NCBI GenBank assembly: GCA_947650285.1
Contig: CANTFL010000634.1
Coordinates: 62,001 to 126,000, forward strand
Length of the DNA stretch: 64,000 nucleotides
Source: Hyaloperonospora brassicae
Taxonomy: Eukaryota > Oomycota > Peronosporomycetes > Peronosporales > Peronosporaceae
Reading direction: 5' to 3'
This document shows positions 44,270 to 56,200 of this stretch, piece after piece (the first letter of the stretch is position 1; each line of letters begins with the position of its first letter). The notes under the pieces are model-generated. The model was given only the letters and a program-made list of their open reading frames with translations, ran no database searches and was not told the DNA's origin. A program made the translations under genes and the position numbers.

Positions 44270-45180
44270 ATGCTGAAAGATAAGATTGCTAAAACTCGGA
44301 TTCTTCAACATTTCGATCCGGATCGTCCTCCTGTGATCGTGGTCTATGCTAGTAAATGGGCAGTGTCGGCATCTTTGCAACAAGAACACGATAAAATATA
44401 CAGGCCTGTAACGTTCACAATCCGAACGCTAAAGCCCATTAAGATTAACGATAGAATGGTGTAAAGAGATGTTTTAGCTCTGCTGCGCATCTTGGATATT
44501 GGCTACCCTATGTTGGTTTCACGAGAAATCAAGGTTCTCACGCGTCATTCGGCTTTGGCCTGGCTGGTACGATCTTCAGGCCTGAATGGGAGGTAAGGGA
44601 GATGGGCGGTATTGTTATCGAATTGGAAGCTAGAGATCAAGCAGGTTGAAAAGGGAGAAGATGAAAGCCTTGGAACACTCGCTGCCAGCATCACCCCGCG
44701 TGAAGAGGTCGACGAGATGTTGATCGCAATCATGCCTCGATAATAGCCGAAACATACTATAAGAATGCCAGCATTAACGGTGGGGGAGGGTGAAAGTCTT
44801 TGGGTGATCAGCTTTGATGGATCGGCCCAGACCAAACGAAAAGGCGGGCATATAGCGCAATAGTATGAAGTCTATTAGAATGGAACACAGTGACTTCTGA
44901 AGCCGAATATGCGAAGGGCTTGACAGTGAACGAGGCTGAGTATCGTGGATTGATACTAGGTCTCGATCTCTTGGCCGATCAGACGCGCGGGCGTATCATC
45001 GTTTGTGGCGATTCTAACTAAGCCCGCTGGCAGATGCGCGGAGAAGCCGATTGCAAAGCGCCCGGATTGCAGTTGCTACGTCATAAGGCTATGGAGAAAC
45101 TCCGATAGTGACCGATCCACGAATTCCTACATATAAAGAGGGAATAAAATCAAAGTGCCGTCTGACTGAAAAGCAAGGAT
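44270..45180 (+). pseudogene. el1-R dual RNase H relic
   Basis: The Ty3-type domain (HFDPDRPPVIVVYASKWAVS, YRPVTFTIRTLKP, then a stop and VLTRHSALAWLVRSSGLNGR) is followed at 44,880-45,130 by an RNase HI-like domain (VNEAEYRGLILGLDLLADQ, IIVCGDSN then a stop, MRGEADCKAPGLQLLRHKA). Asp and Glu of the second active site are visible. Confidence 0.72.
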
Positions 45181-45824
45181 TTGCAACGAGGACAAGGCTC
45201 GATCGATTTATCCGATCACGACCGTCAGGATTTACGTTCGCTGAACCGGTTGGTTAAGATGTTGGCACCCAAATGTCGATCGGGTCGTGAGAATATCTTC
45301 CATCCCTAGGTCAGCCGTAAGGAGACGGCGATCACCTGAGGTACATCAAGAGCAATTCGTTCGGCAGGTCAGGATCCAGAGAATCAAGTAAGCACAGGAA
45401 AAGTAGAAGTGGATCGTCAACCTGAAGGAATTCCTGGCCGGGGACATAACAAAGTTGAGTATCAAAAAGGCAAATCTATGTGCTCGGATCGCGTCCGAGT
45501 ATAAATTAGAAGGGAGCAGACAATTTTTTTTCTACTCTCGATCAACGGAATATCAAGACAGTCGCGTGGAGCTGGTTCGTTTGGTGATACCATAACTACT
45601 GTAGCAAGATTTCCTACATCACTACCACACCAGTCTGGAGGGTGGCTAGCAAGGGCTAGGCCGAACGTACCAGCAAATCCGGTCCAACGTTCACCTGGAG
45701 ATGGCTCTATCGGCGTGTCAAGCGTTACGTGATGGAAAGTGTTGATTGAACGTTGTAAAGAGAAAAAATTTCTCTTCGCGGAGAATCCCCGGGGAATGTC
45801 CAAGCCAATTACTCTTTTTAAATA

Positions 45825-46996
45825 ATTGCGATGGATCACATACCGTCATTACGGAGATCTTTAAAAGGAAAGAACTAGTTGTTGTTGTGGTTTGATTTGC
45901 TCTCAGGGTACGTGATCTCCGAGGAGAGTTCCTCTAAAACTGCATAGACGATCGCTGAGAGTTACGAAGAGTGTAAATTTCGAAGATTGGAGCTAGTCAA
46001 GCGATCCGCCACGATCGAGAGCCAGGGTTCACATCCGATTTCTTCCGATCGTTCAATCGGATCGCGGGTCCGAAAAAACGTGAAAGCATGGCGTACCGAC
46101 CTCAAGTTAATGAGACAGCAGAACGAATGCTGCAAACACTGACGAGAGCTTTGAAAATGTACGTCACGGATACGAATCAGAAGGATTGGGATGAATACAC
46201 CGAGAGGTTTACGCTCGCCATCAATACGGCACAGGATCGTGTGCGAGGAGATACTTTAACCTCCCTGATTCACGTTGGGACCCACGATCGACGCTGGAAG
46301 TGACTTTGCCGTTGTGTAGCACCAAACTACGGGATCAAGAACCCCGAAGATGGCTATACCACATACAACGTCAACATCAACGAGCGAGAGAAGTCGTTAA
46401 CAATGGGCTGCATTTCGAGATTGAGTACCGGGCTGAACGACACAATACGGAGGAAGGATCAGATGATATCGAGGTTAAATCGCAGGTATGGCTCTATTTG
46501 GATCGAGTAAAGAATAATATTCCCGAAAGCTGGTACACATGTGGTATGGACCATTCCGGGTGAGTGAACGCTGCGGAGGGAAGCGGTGCGGTGGGAAGTT
46601 TTGAGTACTCCGTATCGATTGTTCCCACTGGTACATATATCCAAGCTTAAGCAAGTAAAGATCTTCCGGGATCAGCCGAGAAACCAGCTGAATGTTGAGG
46701 AGGAGGATAGCCTAAGTTTTGACCAAGTCATGCTGCCGGAAGACAGATGGAAACTTTCATTGGATGAAGATGAATAAGAAGTCGATAAAATAATGGAGGT
46801 GCGATCCGGCAGGAAGACTCGCTTTGAAAGGATCCAACGCCAGTATTTGGTGTAATGGAAGGGATCTGGCGATACGACCTGGGTAGACGAAGAAGACTTG
46901 AGCTGGAGGGCCTTGATGCAAGAGTTCGACCGCGATCGGGTCAGCAATAATCGCTTTGAAGTGATGCAATCACACGAAGAAGCGGTAGACGAATAG
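45825..46996 (+). pseudogene. el1-R integrase, tail and chromodomain relic
   Basis: The catalytic triad can be placed: Asp at 45,894-45,896 (LLLWFDLLSGYVIS), Asp at 46,013-46,015 (AIRHDREPGF), Glu at 46,121-46,123 (NETAERMLQTL). The beta-barrel tail is 46,300-46,563, then YRLFPLVHISKLKQVKIF. The chromodomain (46,777-46,996) reads VDKIMEVRSGRKTRFER, QYLV-stop-WKGSGDTTWVDE, LMQEFDRDRVS and ends at a TAG. Two stops (46,774 and 46,853) disable it. The His/Cys N-terminal part (45,200-45,820) is too decayed to read. Confidence 0.8.
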
Positions 46997-47274
46997 CCGA
47001 GCTGTCAACTTGGGATTGGTCTGCAAGAACGTTGCAGAGGGGGGTCTAGGAGAGATGTGACTTGTGACGATCCGGGGTATTGAAGCCCGATCGTAGTGGA
47101 TGTATATGAAAAGGCAAAGAGAAAGAACTTGTGATGGCCGACGAAGACGAAAACGATGGAGATCTATTGATCGATTAAATGAAGAGATTGCCTGGATCGA
47201 TATGGACTACTTCGGGAAAAATTACTGGATAGACGGGCGATTGACGACCCTGGGTGACCCTGGATGCGGGATCA

Positions 47275-49472
47275 AAACTGATTGTGCCAAGGTTCAGAGG
47301 AATCCAGATGCGTCAGAGCTGAGATCAGGTTTAATATGTTTCTCTGGGGATCACCCAAACCCTGATACCTTTGACGCATCTCGACCAGAGACGGAAAATG
47401 CATGAAAAAGGGGTCTAAGAACAAGTCCAGATCGCAATGCCCGTCGATCATCCCCTAAAGGATGAAACGCATCATCTTTTACCGCCGGGGTCCGGATCGC
47501 GATCGCTGCTGTTTGCGCTCATGATATAGCTGATTTGGCTCCGGATCGCGATCGCACTGCTCGAATGGCAGGTATAGGGCGTGGGTCGCTTCTCAAAGAG
47601 CTTGCCGGTGCCGGGTCTCGAAGTCGCGATACATGGTAGACAAGTCTGCAAACCAATCAGTCGCGCAAAAAGATACCGGAGTGACTTGGCTCCATTAGTT
47701 ACTACAAGGCTCTTGCTGATATATCGCCCTCACTTGAGCCGAGGTGACCAGCCGTGAAATCCACTCGTATTTAGGTGGCGCAGCGTTGGATCGAGGTGCT
47801 GTGGGTGCTGGGAAGATGTACCCTTTCGGACGCGTCAGATGCTTGAACAGGGTATCCATGTCCAGCTCCACCACGCAGGTCAAGCTGACACGACGATCCA
47901 ACCACAAATACACGCGGTGGTGGGATTAGGGTACCCGATCGCGGTATCCGGGAAACCTTTCAGCACGGGGTAACCAGATCGGGGCTAAACGGTCGTACTC
48001 ATCAGCCGGAAGCAGGGCAATCTAAGCAGGCCGCGCGTCGCTGGTCACACTGTCCCATCCGTCGAAGTCGCTTGACGCTTCGCCAGTTAGGTCCACCTTC
48101 GAGACTGAACGCTTCGTAAACAGTGCGGATTCACTCAAGGGTGAGGGCAATCCGGACTTGAGACTGGGAGAATTCACAACGATTGTGGCAGGAATCGATC
48201 TGGAAGAAGAGAAAGCGTTACTCCAAGATCCATGGCGCCGCAATGAAGAGTGCGATACAGACAAGGCGGCATGGTATCCTTTTTAGAAGAGTCGAGTGGA
48301 TCTGTATCAAACAGAGACGGATCGCTGTTCGGAAGCTTCTGTTCCCGTTCGCCTTCTGCTGAGGAGGCGGATCGCTTTCTTTTGCGGTGCCTTGATTTGA
48401 CAAAGTCCATGCACATTCGGACGTGGTCTTGGACACGTGTGATCGATTCGATCGGGAAGATCGCGCATACACGCGGGGTGTTCCGGTGGTTTCAGACGAT
48501 GTGTCAAATTGCACAGACTCAGCCGATCGCGGGACCCACCGGATGACTTGGCCGAATGGGTTTTCCATAATTCCGTACCGGATCGCGCCATCTTTGCGGC
48601 GCGGTGACGCTAGATCGGGAGATCAGGTTCCGTGGGTCTAGATCGTTTGCCGGTTGGTGGGGTTGCGGAAGCCGTAGACGGGATATCTGAAGGAATGCAA
48701 AGCGATTCAGATACCAATTGAGCCAAGTGAGTATAAATTACGTCTCGATAGCGGACGGCCGAGAGTCTCTTATGTTTCCAGCCCAATGATTGACTGCGCA
48801 AACTATCCACCTCGGCGCCACGATCCGCGAAGTCCGATTGCATCCGCTACAGCTCCACTTCTACGCGCTCTTGTTCGCGAATACAATCTCGAAATGTCTT
48901 CGGCAATTCTTCAAACTCCACTCTAGCCACTTTAAGTTTCTTATTAACCTTGTTGAAAAGTTTTTTGTACTTGGATGCCTTGACCGTAGCATCTTGGAGA
49001 TCGCCACCCGTATTTTGCTCTGCAGCAGCCAGGCGAGAAGTCAGCGTCCCCACTTGCTGCTGGTCGTTGGACGATTCACGAGTTCCCCGATATGTCTCGT
49101 GTTCCAAGTTTGCTTTGTTTTTTAAAAGAGTCGTTTTAGGCTCCTGGATCACGTCATCATGGCCCAAGCATCGTGCCAGCTCCGTTTGAATTGCGCGCGA
49201 CCGCTCGTAAAAGTTTTGGTGATCGGTCCAGATGCTGAGATAACGCTCTTTACATTAGTCTCCAAGCGCGGGGCGATCTCGACGTACGATGCCAACTCTG
49301 TCCGTAGTCGGTCGTTGTGCAGTTTCTGGTATCGACGTATCTCCTCCAAGGAGTGGTGATCGCGAACAACCGCGTCTTGAAGATCCAGTTGAACGTAAAG
49401 TGCCGCGATCCCCGCGTTCAAAGTATCACGATTCACCAAGGACTCAACGCCCACCCGAGACGAAGGGAACAT
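47275..49472 (-). pseudogene. Antisense accessory ORF relic of el1-R
   Basis: Mirror copy of 1,482-3,679: start at 49,472, coiled-coil text at 48,847-49,167, and the YLWLDRRVSLTCVVELDMDT part at 47,695-47,913. More differences from the left arm are seen at 48,218-48,590 than elsewhere (several amino-acid changes in about 50 codons), so this segment is the least similar part of the arms. Confidence 0.55.
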
Positions 49473-49651
49473 GGCATGCCTTCAGCAAGTAGAAACCAGC
49501 CGTGGAGGAGAAGGTGGAATCGAGTTATCAGCCTCCGAGATCTTAACTGCACACTATGCAGGATCCATGAGTGTTGTGAATGCAGAGTCGATCGACAATG
49601 TATGTCGATCGCCGCTGCAAGGGACTATTTTAAGAAAGCGCAGAAGTATAT

Positions 49652-50695
49652 TGATGGAAAGTGTGGATCGCGCCTACCGCATTAAGTGCGAGATCAATTT
49701 GATTGGATGAGCGCGCTTAAAGTAAGGCCCGTTGGCACGGTCGGTGGGATCAAACGACTGAGTGACAGAAATGACTGTAAAAATTATGCAGATTTATATA
49801 CATAACGATCATGAAGGAGTATAGTCACGGATCGACGACTGACCGATCACGATCCGTGATCAAGGGCTTGGACCACCAAGTTGCAAGGACTGGATCAATT
49901 AAGAGGTGAACATCATCTAGATTGTTGGATCGACAACGACAATGGAAGATAGGTATATATGGAAGCAAGCTGAAGGAGTCGATCGTCAAGACTACCAAAG
50001 ATACGAGGTCTCCAAAAAGTGACGGCGATTCGACGGTGGATACCCGATCAATGACTCGGAAGATTAGTCACGATTTAGCCTGGGTTGTGTAACGCTTAAT
50101 TGGGTGGACACATAGTTGGTGTGGATCACATAATTAGCGTGGATCAAATACTTCGATCAACTTCCTGAGCGATCCACCCCGGTTCGATCTACTACCGAGC
50201 GATCCACTACCAAGCGATCCACTACCGAGCGATCCACTACCCAGCGAACTACTACGGAGCAATCCACTATGGAGCGATCCATTACAGAGTGTCTGCTGTG
50301 GACCACTTGACTCAAGAAGTGAATTACATCGACATGCGATAGCCAACAGTGATCTTGTGAAAAGATGGGCATAGTCATAGGTTTTGGATTTGGTTAGTTA
50401 ACATTAAACAGAATTGAATTGGCAACGTAAGACACGCGTCGACTTCTCCCCGGAAGGAACTTTGGCCTCCCGTTGAATAATGAGCGACCTGTGTCTACTA
50501 AAACTTCTCCCTTGGATTGTTTGGCCAGGCGGAACATCAGATCTCACCCCAACCCCCCCCCCACCAACTGCGATCGGACGCAGGGAGCCTAACGATTCAA
50601 ATTCAAGATTACGAGACGGATCAAGTGGTCAGAAGGCTCGCGGATCAAGCATCACCTTTGGATACAGGCGACTCTCGGAGATGGCCCAAGTTACA
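49652..50695 (+). repeat. 3' LTR of el1-R
   Basis: TGATGGAAAG to CCCAAGTTACA, preceded by the purine-rich AAGAAAGCGCAGAAG as likely polypurine tract. The 15-bp array is at 50,165-50,285. Confidence 0.8.
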
Positions 50696-51125
50696 CACCT
50701 GATAAACGAGCGCCAGGCATCTTCACGGATTGATGTTGTCAGCTCACTCTTGGCTTGTACCTACTGATCCTAGATAATCCCAAGTTGACACCAAATTTGT
50801 CATCTGGTTCCAGTACGATGAAGTCGTCATCGTACTATTCACCCTCCAACGTGTAGTGGATTCCTACTACACGTTTCTCAACGGATATCGATGCGCCTGC
50901 TACAAGGCGTACCGTCATCCTCGTGAGGGGAATGCCGCGCTCAACGGACTTGAGCCTACGACCCTCTAGTGACTGGCGACGAACAAAGTTGTTCGACTCC
51001 TCACAGTTTACTAGGGCACGAAGCGACAAATCATTTGTCACTTCCAACTTCAAGGTGATGAGAGAAACGTCATCACCAGGTGCAGAGACACACAATGATT
51101 GTGTATCTGGAGCAACTTTCGTCAA
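50696..51125 (-). pseudogene. el4 aspartic protease relic
   Basis: Reads LRALVNCEESNNFVRRQSL where el3 has LRALVDCGASNNFVCRQSL. The catalytic Asp is Asn and the Gly is Glu. The following LTRMTVRLVAGASISVEKRV and GIHYTLEGE end at a stop. The second block is decayed. Confidence 0.8.
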
Positions 51126-51239
51126 GAGATTTGCAAATTCTCTTGAGGTTGCTGGATTAGTAGGGAGCCTTGCTTCTTCCGGCCCCGTTCATTATCTAAA
51201 AATCCGCCTCGCTGTTGAGGTTTCGCAAAGGCTTTAAAC

Positions 51240-51899
51240 GTAAGCCCATTGCCTTTTTTGGCAAATGACGGATCATTTCGCTTAGAACTGTGTAGTGGTG
51301 GCGAAGGGCACTACACTCGTACACGTAGTGTCCTAAAATCTGACAGCGATTGAAATCTGCAATCGCGTGGTGTTTAAAGAGCGAGGTCTCTTGCTCTGAT
51401 CATAACATGGGTTCATCGGTTCTGGACTTCCAGTCTCTTGTCGTCTTGGCAAACGATTGGCGCTGGATCTAACTTGAGCCTGTCTCATGCTAGCGTCTTT
51501 CTGATTCGCAGCTGAGATCGCTTGTTCAAGCGTATCCAGCTCCAGGTGGAACATTTAATATTTGACGGGCCCATCATCGAGCCTTTGCATGAAAAGAGTA
51601 ATCAACTTCCGTTAATGTACTAGGTTTGCCGTTATATTAGTCGCGAGGAGACGTATATGCTGAGCGTAAGATTTCACGTCACACTTACCCTGCCATATTT
51701 TTAGGAGATCTGACTGAGCCCTGAACCTTACCCGATGCATTTCAATCGTTTGTTTTTAATGGGTCTCAAAGGATTCTGCGACTGAATGGCGTATGGGTCG
51801 CTCATCTCCAACCTTAGGCCCAAGTCTTGCCACGTCCTGCCAAGTGGGTTTGAGCAATGATAGTTTCATTTGCTCATCGTCGATACGACAAGCATTTAT
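51240..51899 (-). pseudogene. el4 gag C-terminal half
   Basis: Matches the el3 gag: LELDTLEQAISAANQKDASM and RLPRRQETGSPEPMN. The knuckle reads NRCQILGHYVYEC, so its first Cys is lost. The segment 51,560-51,890 is homologous to the el3 gag core but broken. It is interrupted at 51,899 by the solo LTR. Confidence 0.75.
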
Positions 51900-52340
51900 T
51901 GTAACGAGGCACCGACAGCTACGTACTGGTCTACCAGTACAGAGTCGACTTTCACTGACAAAAGTGGAGGTCAGTGTCCTGCTAAGTGTTTACAGCACGC
52001 AGAATAATGTTGAACAATAAAGGCAAGTATCTGGTTGTAGGAAAAGTAAAACTGAAATTTAATACATTTAAGTCCTAATAATTATGTGTCTCTGTTTGTT
52101 CTGACTTATGCATATTAATAGAACTAGACGTATGATGACGTCTACTCACCTCCCATTGCGCGCGGCTAGCAGCGATTGGTGGGTTGATATCATCACAATA
52201 TCAGCCAATAAGTAGACCCTTCGGTCATTCCAAGAATATCACTAGACCTATTGATATTGGTATAAGAATATTAAACGTAATATTTTTTGTTGTCATTTTC
52301 TCCATAATGGCAAATTCATGTAACGGGCTACTTCGTTACA
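51900..52340. repeat. Solo LTR related to el3, target duplication TTTAT
   Basis: Begins TGTAACGAGG and ends ACTTCGTTACA; TTTAT at 51,895-51,899 is repeated at 52,341-52,345. The interior aligns with the el3 LTR (GTGTCTCTGTTTG, then CTCACC-CCCATTGCGCGCG). No internal region remains, so it is the product of LTR-LTR recombination. Its hairpins are mostly disrupted. Confidence 0.88.
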
Positions 52341-52789
52341 TTTATGACTCCGTCTAGTTCGACCACCCATAACAATAGGGAGTTTTCCTCGAATCCTCCA
52401 TGCTTTAAGTTATCCACCTTCATTATTTTAGGATGACGCGTGTTTGTTGCCTTGTTCACAGCAGCATAGTACTGCTGCGTATTCAACAGCTCTGCATACT
52501 GAGCACCTAGTTTTACAAACCGCTCGGACTGTTGAGAGCCTTGCTGGTGAAGCATCAATACTTTCTCTCGTTTGGCTACAAGTTCATTTTGAATGAACCT
52601 GGCTCTAGCGGCATGTTGTTGGTCTCTGTCTAGAGACTTTAACATGGCGCTAATGGCGAACTCGCCTACAGTAAAACTAATACGTTCTACCGCACTCCAT
52701 TCGATGTCACTTGAATGGTTAAATCCTATACGTGTGGCGTGAAACGTTTCCTCTTCATATAAAAATTTCATGTTAGATGAGATAGTCAT
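52341..52789 (-). pseudogene. el4 gag N-terminal half
   Basis: MTISSNMKFLYEEETFHATR then FTVGEFAISAMLKSLDRDQQ and a Gln-rich helix (HQQGSQQSERFVKLGAQYAE), matching el3 MSSTVGEFAISAMLESLDRD. Open in this stretch; the frame is cut by the solo LTR. Confidence 0.82.
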
Positions 52790-52821
52790 GGACCTTGGAC
52801 GGAATACAAAGTCCTACCAGG

Positions 52822-53277
52822 TGTAAAAGGGTTCACTCTTACCAGGTAAATAGAAGACCTTGTGTTGATTGAACAATATGGCTGCGTAATCCCGACGTCA
52901 CGTACACATGGAATGAGGAAGAGCAAGGAATACAATAGAACCTGAAAGCTCTTAATAAAAGTAAAAAGTAGAACTGTGTATTATATAGATAAGTTTCTCT
53001 AAAACCATTTTTAATCGTGATCTGACCATTAAAACTACAATCTTCAATTTGGGGATCTTGCTCACCATCCATTGCGCGCTTCCAGCAGCGATTAATGGTT
53101 AGTCTTGTTTATTTACCGTGTACATCAATCATTAAGTGGAGCAGCCAAAGAATGCCACCCTCGAGGATAACATTTCGTCAACGTCACCTCGTCTCGCATG
53201 GCGTTCCTTATATATTATAAAATTCAAAAATTGATACATTTGTTTTATTTTTATTGTTACGAACTCACCCCGTTACA
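52822..53277 (-). repeat. 5' LTR of el4
   Basis: TGTAAAAGGG to CCCCGTTACA, 456 bp, a diverged relative of the el3 LTR. The end CACCCCGTTACA is conserved; internal hairpins are not evident. The matching 3' LTR is not in the window. Confidence 0.75.
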
Positions 53278-56200
53278 ATGCTTGTGTACCAGTTGAAGCG
53301 TAGGTTAACGATCGCGTTAACCAAGAAGCCATATTGGGCATGGACTTTTTATTCATGGCGGTAATTTGTCTGTTATATGCGACGGAACTGTATTACTACC
53401 ATGTAAAGTTTTAATTAGTCTGATGGGACAATGACCACCCGTTTATCCACCATACGAGCGATCTATATGTGACTATCCCAGTTAATTAATCGAAGGTATT
53501 TACGATTGAGATTTCCCCCTAAAAGATAAACTGTGTGTGCAACGACAAACGACTTAAATGCGACGATATAAGGCATAGTTGTCGACGGCGAGTGCAGGAC
53601 CTAATAGGATTACTTATTACCTACATTCTATTCTAAATTATCACAACATAAATCGATATTCTGGAGCTTTATGGGCCATATGTATGACATGCAGACATTG
53701 TACTTAGATTATTAGCGTACTTAATGATCATAATACAATGAAAGAAGGATCGTAAATCGTTGTCAAAGGGCTACCGTTGTACGAAAAAAAATAATTTCGG
53801 AAGAGAGGTCATATCGCTTAATTAATCGCCGTTTGTATACGGCACCGACACAGGTCGTAGCCCGCCCAAACGTTGGAGTTCATAAGAGTTAGTATAAATT
53901 TGGAACGATTGAAGTGCGATATAGCGTGCTAGGGTCAAGGGACGACTATGAAATAGAGAGATTGTAGTCGGTGAACACTCTACTACGAATATTGGAGATC
54001 AACAGAAATACTATGTATGGTCAATGAGATCAAGTGAATCAAAGACAAAATTCAGGTAGGAGATCAACTACGAAAGGTGAATAACGTGTCGGAGAGGAAA
54101 AAGGGAAACGAGAACGATAATGGGTCCTCAATCTGCTACAAGAGCGATCCAGCCTCCATACGAACGAAAGTAAATATAAGTACTGTCGGTTATAAAAAGG
54201 TTCGTCCGGTCAGTCGAGGAGGCTGAAAACACGACGGTTGAGAAGAAGACTACGGAAGGTGAGTTACTTAACACTTCAGTAAATTGTCCCGACATCGGGC
54301 AATTATACGCGGAAGAGGTATCTCGTAATATGGAGGTATTACCGGCAGTAGTACCCCTAAAGTGGAAGTGGCTATGATGACATTCAAGTGGGCGTTCCTA
54401 AGGTGGCCGTGAGCATGGACCAAGAAAATTCACGTTAATTAATTTGAGGGATTCTTCATTTGATCCTTTAAATAGAAATGCATTTCCCTGGCAGTGCGTA
54501 AAGAAAAACGCGATATTAATTACGGAGGATCGTAATTAACCGCGTTATGGCTGCGGCCAATGGCTTTGGAATTTTAAAGGATTGCAGCTAATCTAATTGC
54601 AAGATTTTCACAAAGCCAAGATTAAACTTTTATCTACTCTCACGTGAGCCTGACCAAGCGAGCAGATTAAAAATGATAATGGTCATTATTTTAGAATGTG
54701 CGTCGACTAAAGACAGTTCTTGTAGCTGAAAATGTTGGTCGTATACCCCATGACCCATTGTTAGGTAGCCGTAGCAGTACATTGACATAATTCTTTTCCA
54801 ATGCTTACTAGATATGGCAAGAAAGTTTTAGTTGTTGAAATGCACAAAGAGCAATACTCATCTCTGACTTTATTACGACATCTGGCTTTTTTGAATGTGT
54901 TTGAATGCCTTTTGATGTGAAGCACGCTCCACAAATCTATAACCTCTGATCGAAAATTATCTATACGGATACCTGAAAATCAGCGTAATAAGGAGTGGAT
55001 CGCTCTCAGGACGTAAAAGCATATTTATATAAAACAGGAGGCATAATTCGATCTAATACTAGAATTCTTGTGGCAGCGATCGTTTATTGACAAAATATTG
55101 AATCTGCTACATATTAAGCGTCTTTATATTGGATATTAGTGTGACTGTTAGAAGTCTGTGATCATTGGACTCCAATATTAGGCGAATATACAGATTTCTG
55201 AGGAGTCCTTGGAACGGAATATCTGGGCCATTAAGTCTCTCTGGCAGATTAATAGGCTAATCCAAAAAAGTAAGGATTTTTTATGAACATTGTGTTTTCT
55301 CCAAAATCAGATCGAAGCAAATTTAATTTTTTCCATAGTACTACAGTTGATTTATCAAAGACTTTGCATTCTATGCGTCTGTGCTCAATGAATTTCTTGA
55401 AGTGTTATTTGAAGGCGCTGTCTGCGCAAGCAATACTTCTGTATCTGCGCGAGATGCTAGACCAGATCGCGATCATGATCTTGATGTTAATTATATTATG
55501 AATTTGTACAAGATCACAGACGGTGATCAGTAATATGGAATAGGATACGGAGTAAAGTGACGATTACCTTTACTTTTATCAATAATAAATTACCCACAGC
55601 GCCGCTTAGAGTCCTATTTTATCATATCGATCTCTAATAATTGCGGCATATGCGATCAGGGGTCAGTATCAGTCGCGATATTGCACGAACATTATGGTAT
55701 CGATTGTTCTCTTTAACTTATCGTATGTTAAGGCCTAGAGAAGCGAATCACAAGATGGTCTATAAAGAGTGTAAATTATTTTTTAAATAATAATAATTAA
55801 TCACAATATGCTTGTGTCACACGAGATATCAGTAGTTACGCTGATTTTAACCTTGTCCTAGCTGATACTATATTTTGGACCTAGTGCGAGATAAATAAAA
55901 TGAGCTGATTTTATAAACGAACTGGTCAGAAGAAATCCGTCGGTTAAAAATAAAAAAAGATGATGTACTGGGCGTATTGGATGCGAGCATGATTCCGCGA
56001 GAAAAAGTGGATGAAGTATTGAGCGCGATTGCTCCGCGTACACAACTCAGGCACAAGGTTTTCATGGCAATACCCACGGTTATAACCGACAAAAGCCCCT
56101 TGGTATCCAGTTTTGACTAATCGGTTAGATTGAATATGAAGTGTGAAACATTCATTCTGTTTATATGGGAGATGCTAGAGTACACGATCGAGGCTACCGC

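Larger units (their letters stand above)
37606..50695 (+). mobile_element. el1-R: decayed Ty3/Gypsy element, plus strand, twin of el1-L
   Basis: Inverted near-identical copy of el1-L with the same domain order and the same disabling changes, now readable on plus. LTRs are 37,606-38,649 and 49,652-50,695. No target duplication: TATAT before, CACCT after. It lies in the protease gene of el4 on its right side, but the other half of el4 is not on its left side. Confidence 0.88.
38270..50940. repeat. Right arm of the 12.7-kb inverted duplication
   Basis: Reverse complement of 1-12,690, including 245 bp of el4 beyond the el1 3' LTR. It probably continues right of 50,940 in el4, but the partner would lie left of the window. 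Confidence 0.9.
50696..53277 (-). mobile_element. el4 relic: 5' half of an el3-like element
   Basis: From right to left: 5' LTR (52,822-53,277), primer-binding site (TGGTAGGACTTTGTATTCC just inside), gag split by a solo LTR, zinc knuckle region, and protease cut at 50,695 by el1-R. Protein text is clearly homologous to el3. RT and everything downstream are missing from the window. Corresponding hairpins exist but have mismatches, for example 51,020-51,031/51,033-51,044. Confidence 0.85.

Noticed and set aside
246..50695. Two independent insertions of el1 in opposite orientation
   Set aside because: The copies share the same stops, frameshifts and the same flanking el4 piece, and neither has a target duplication.
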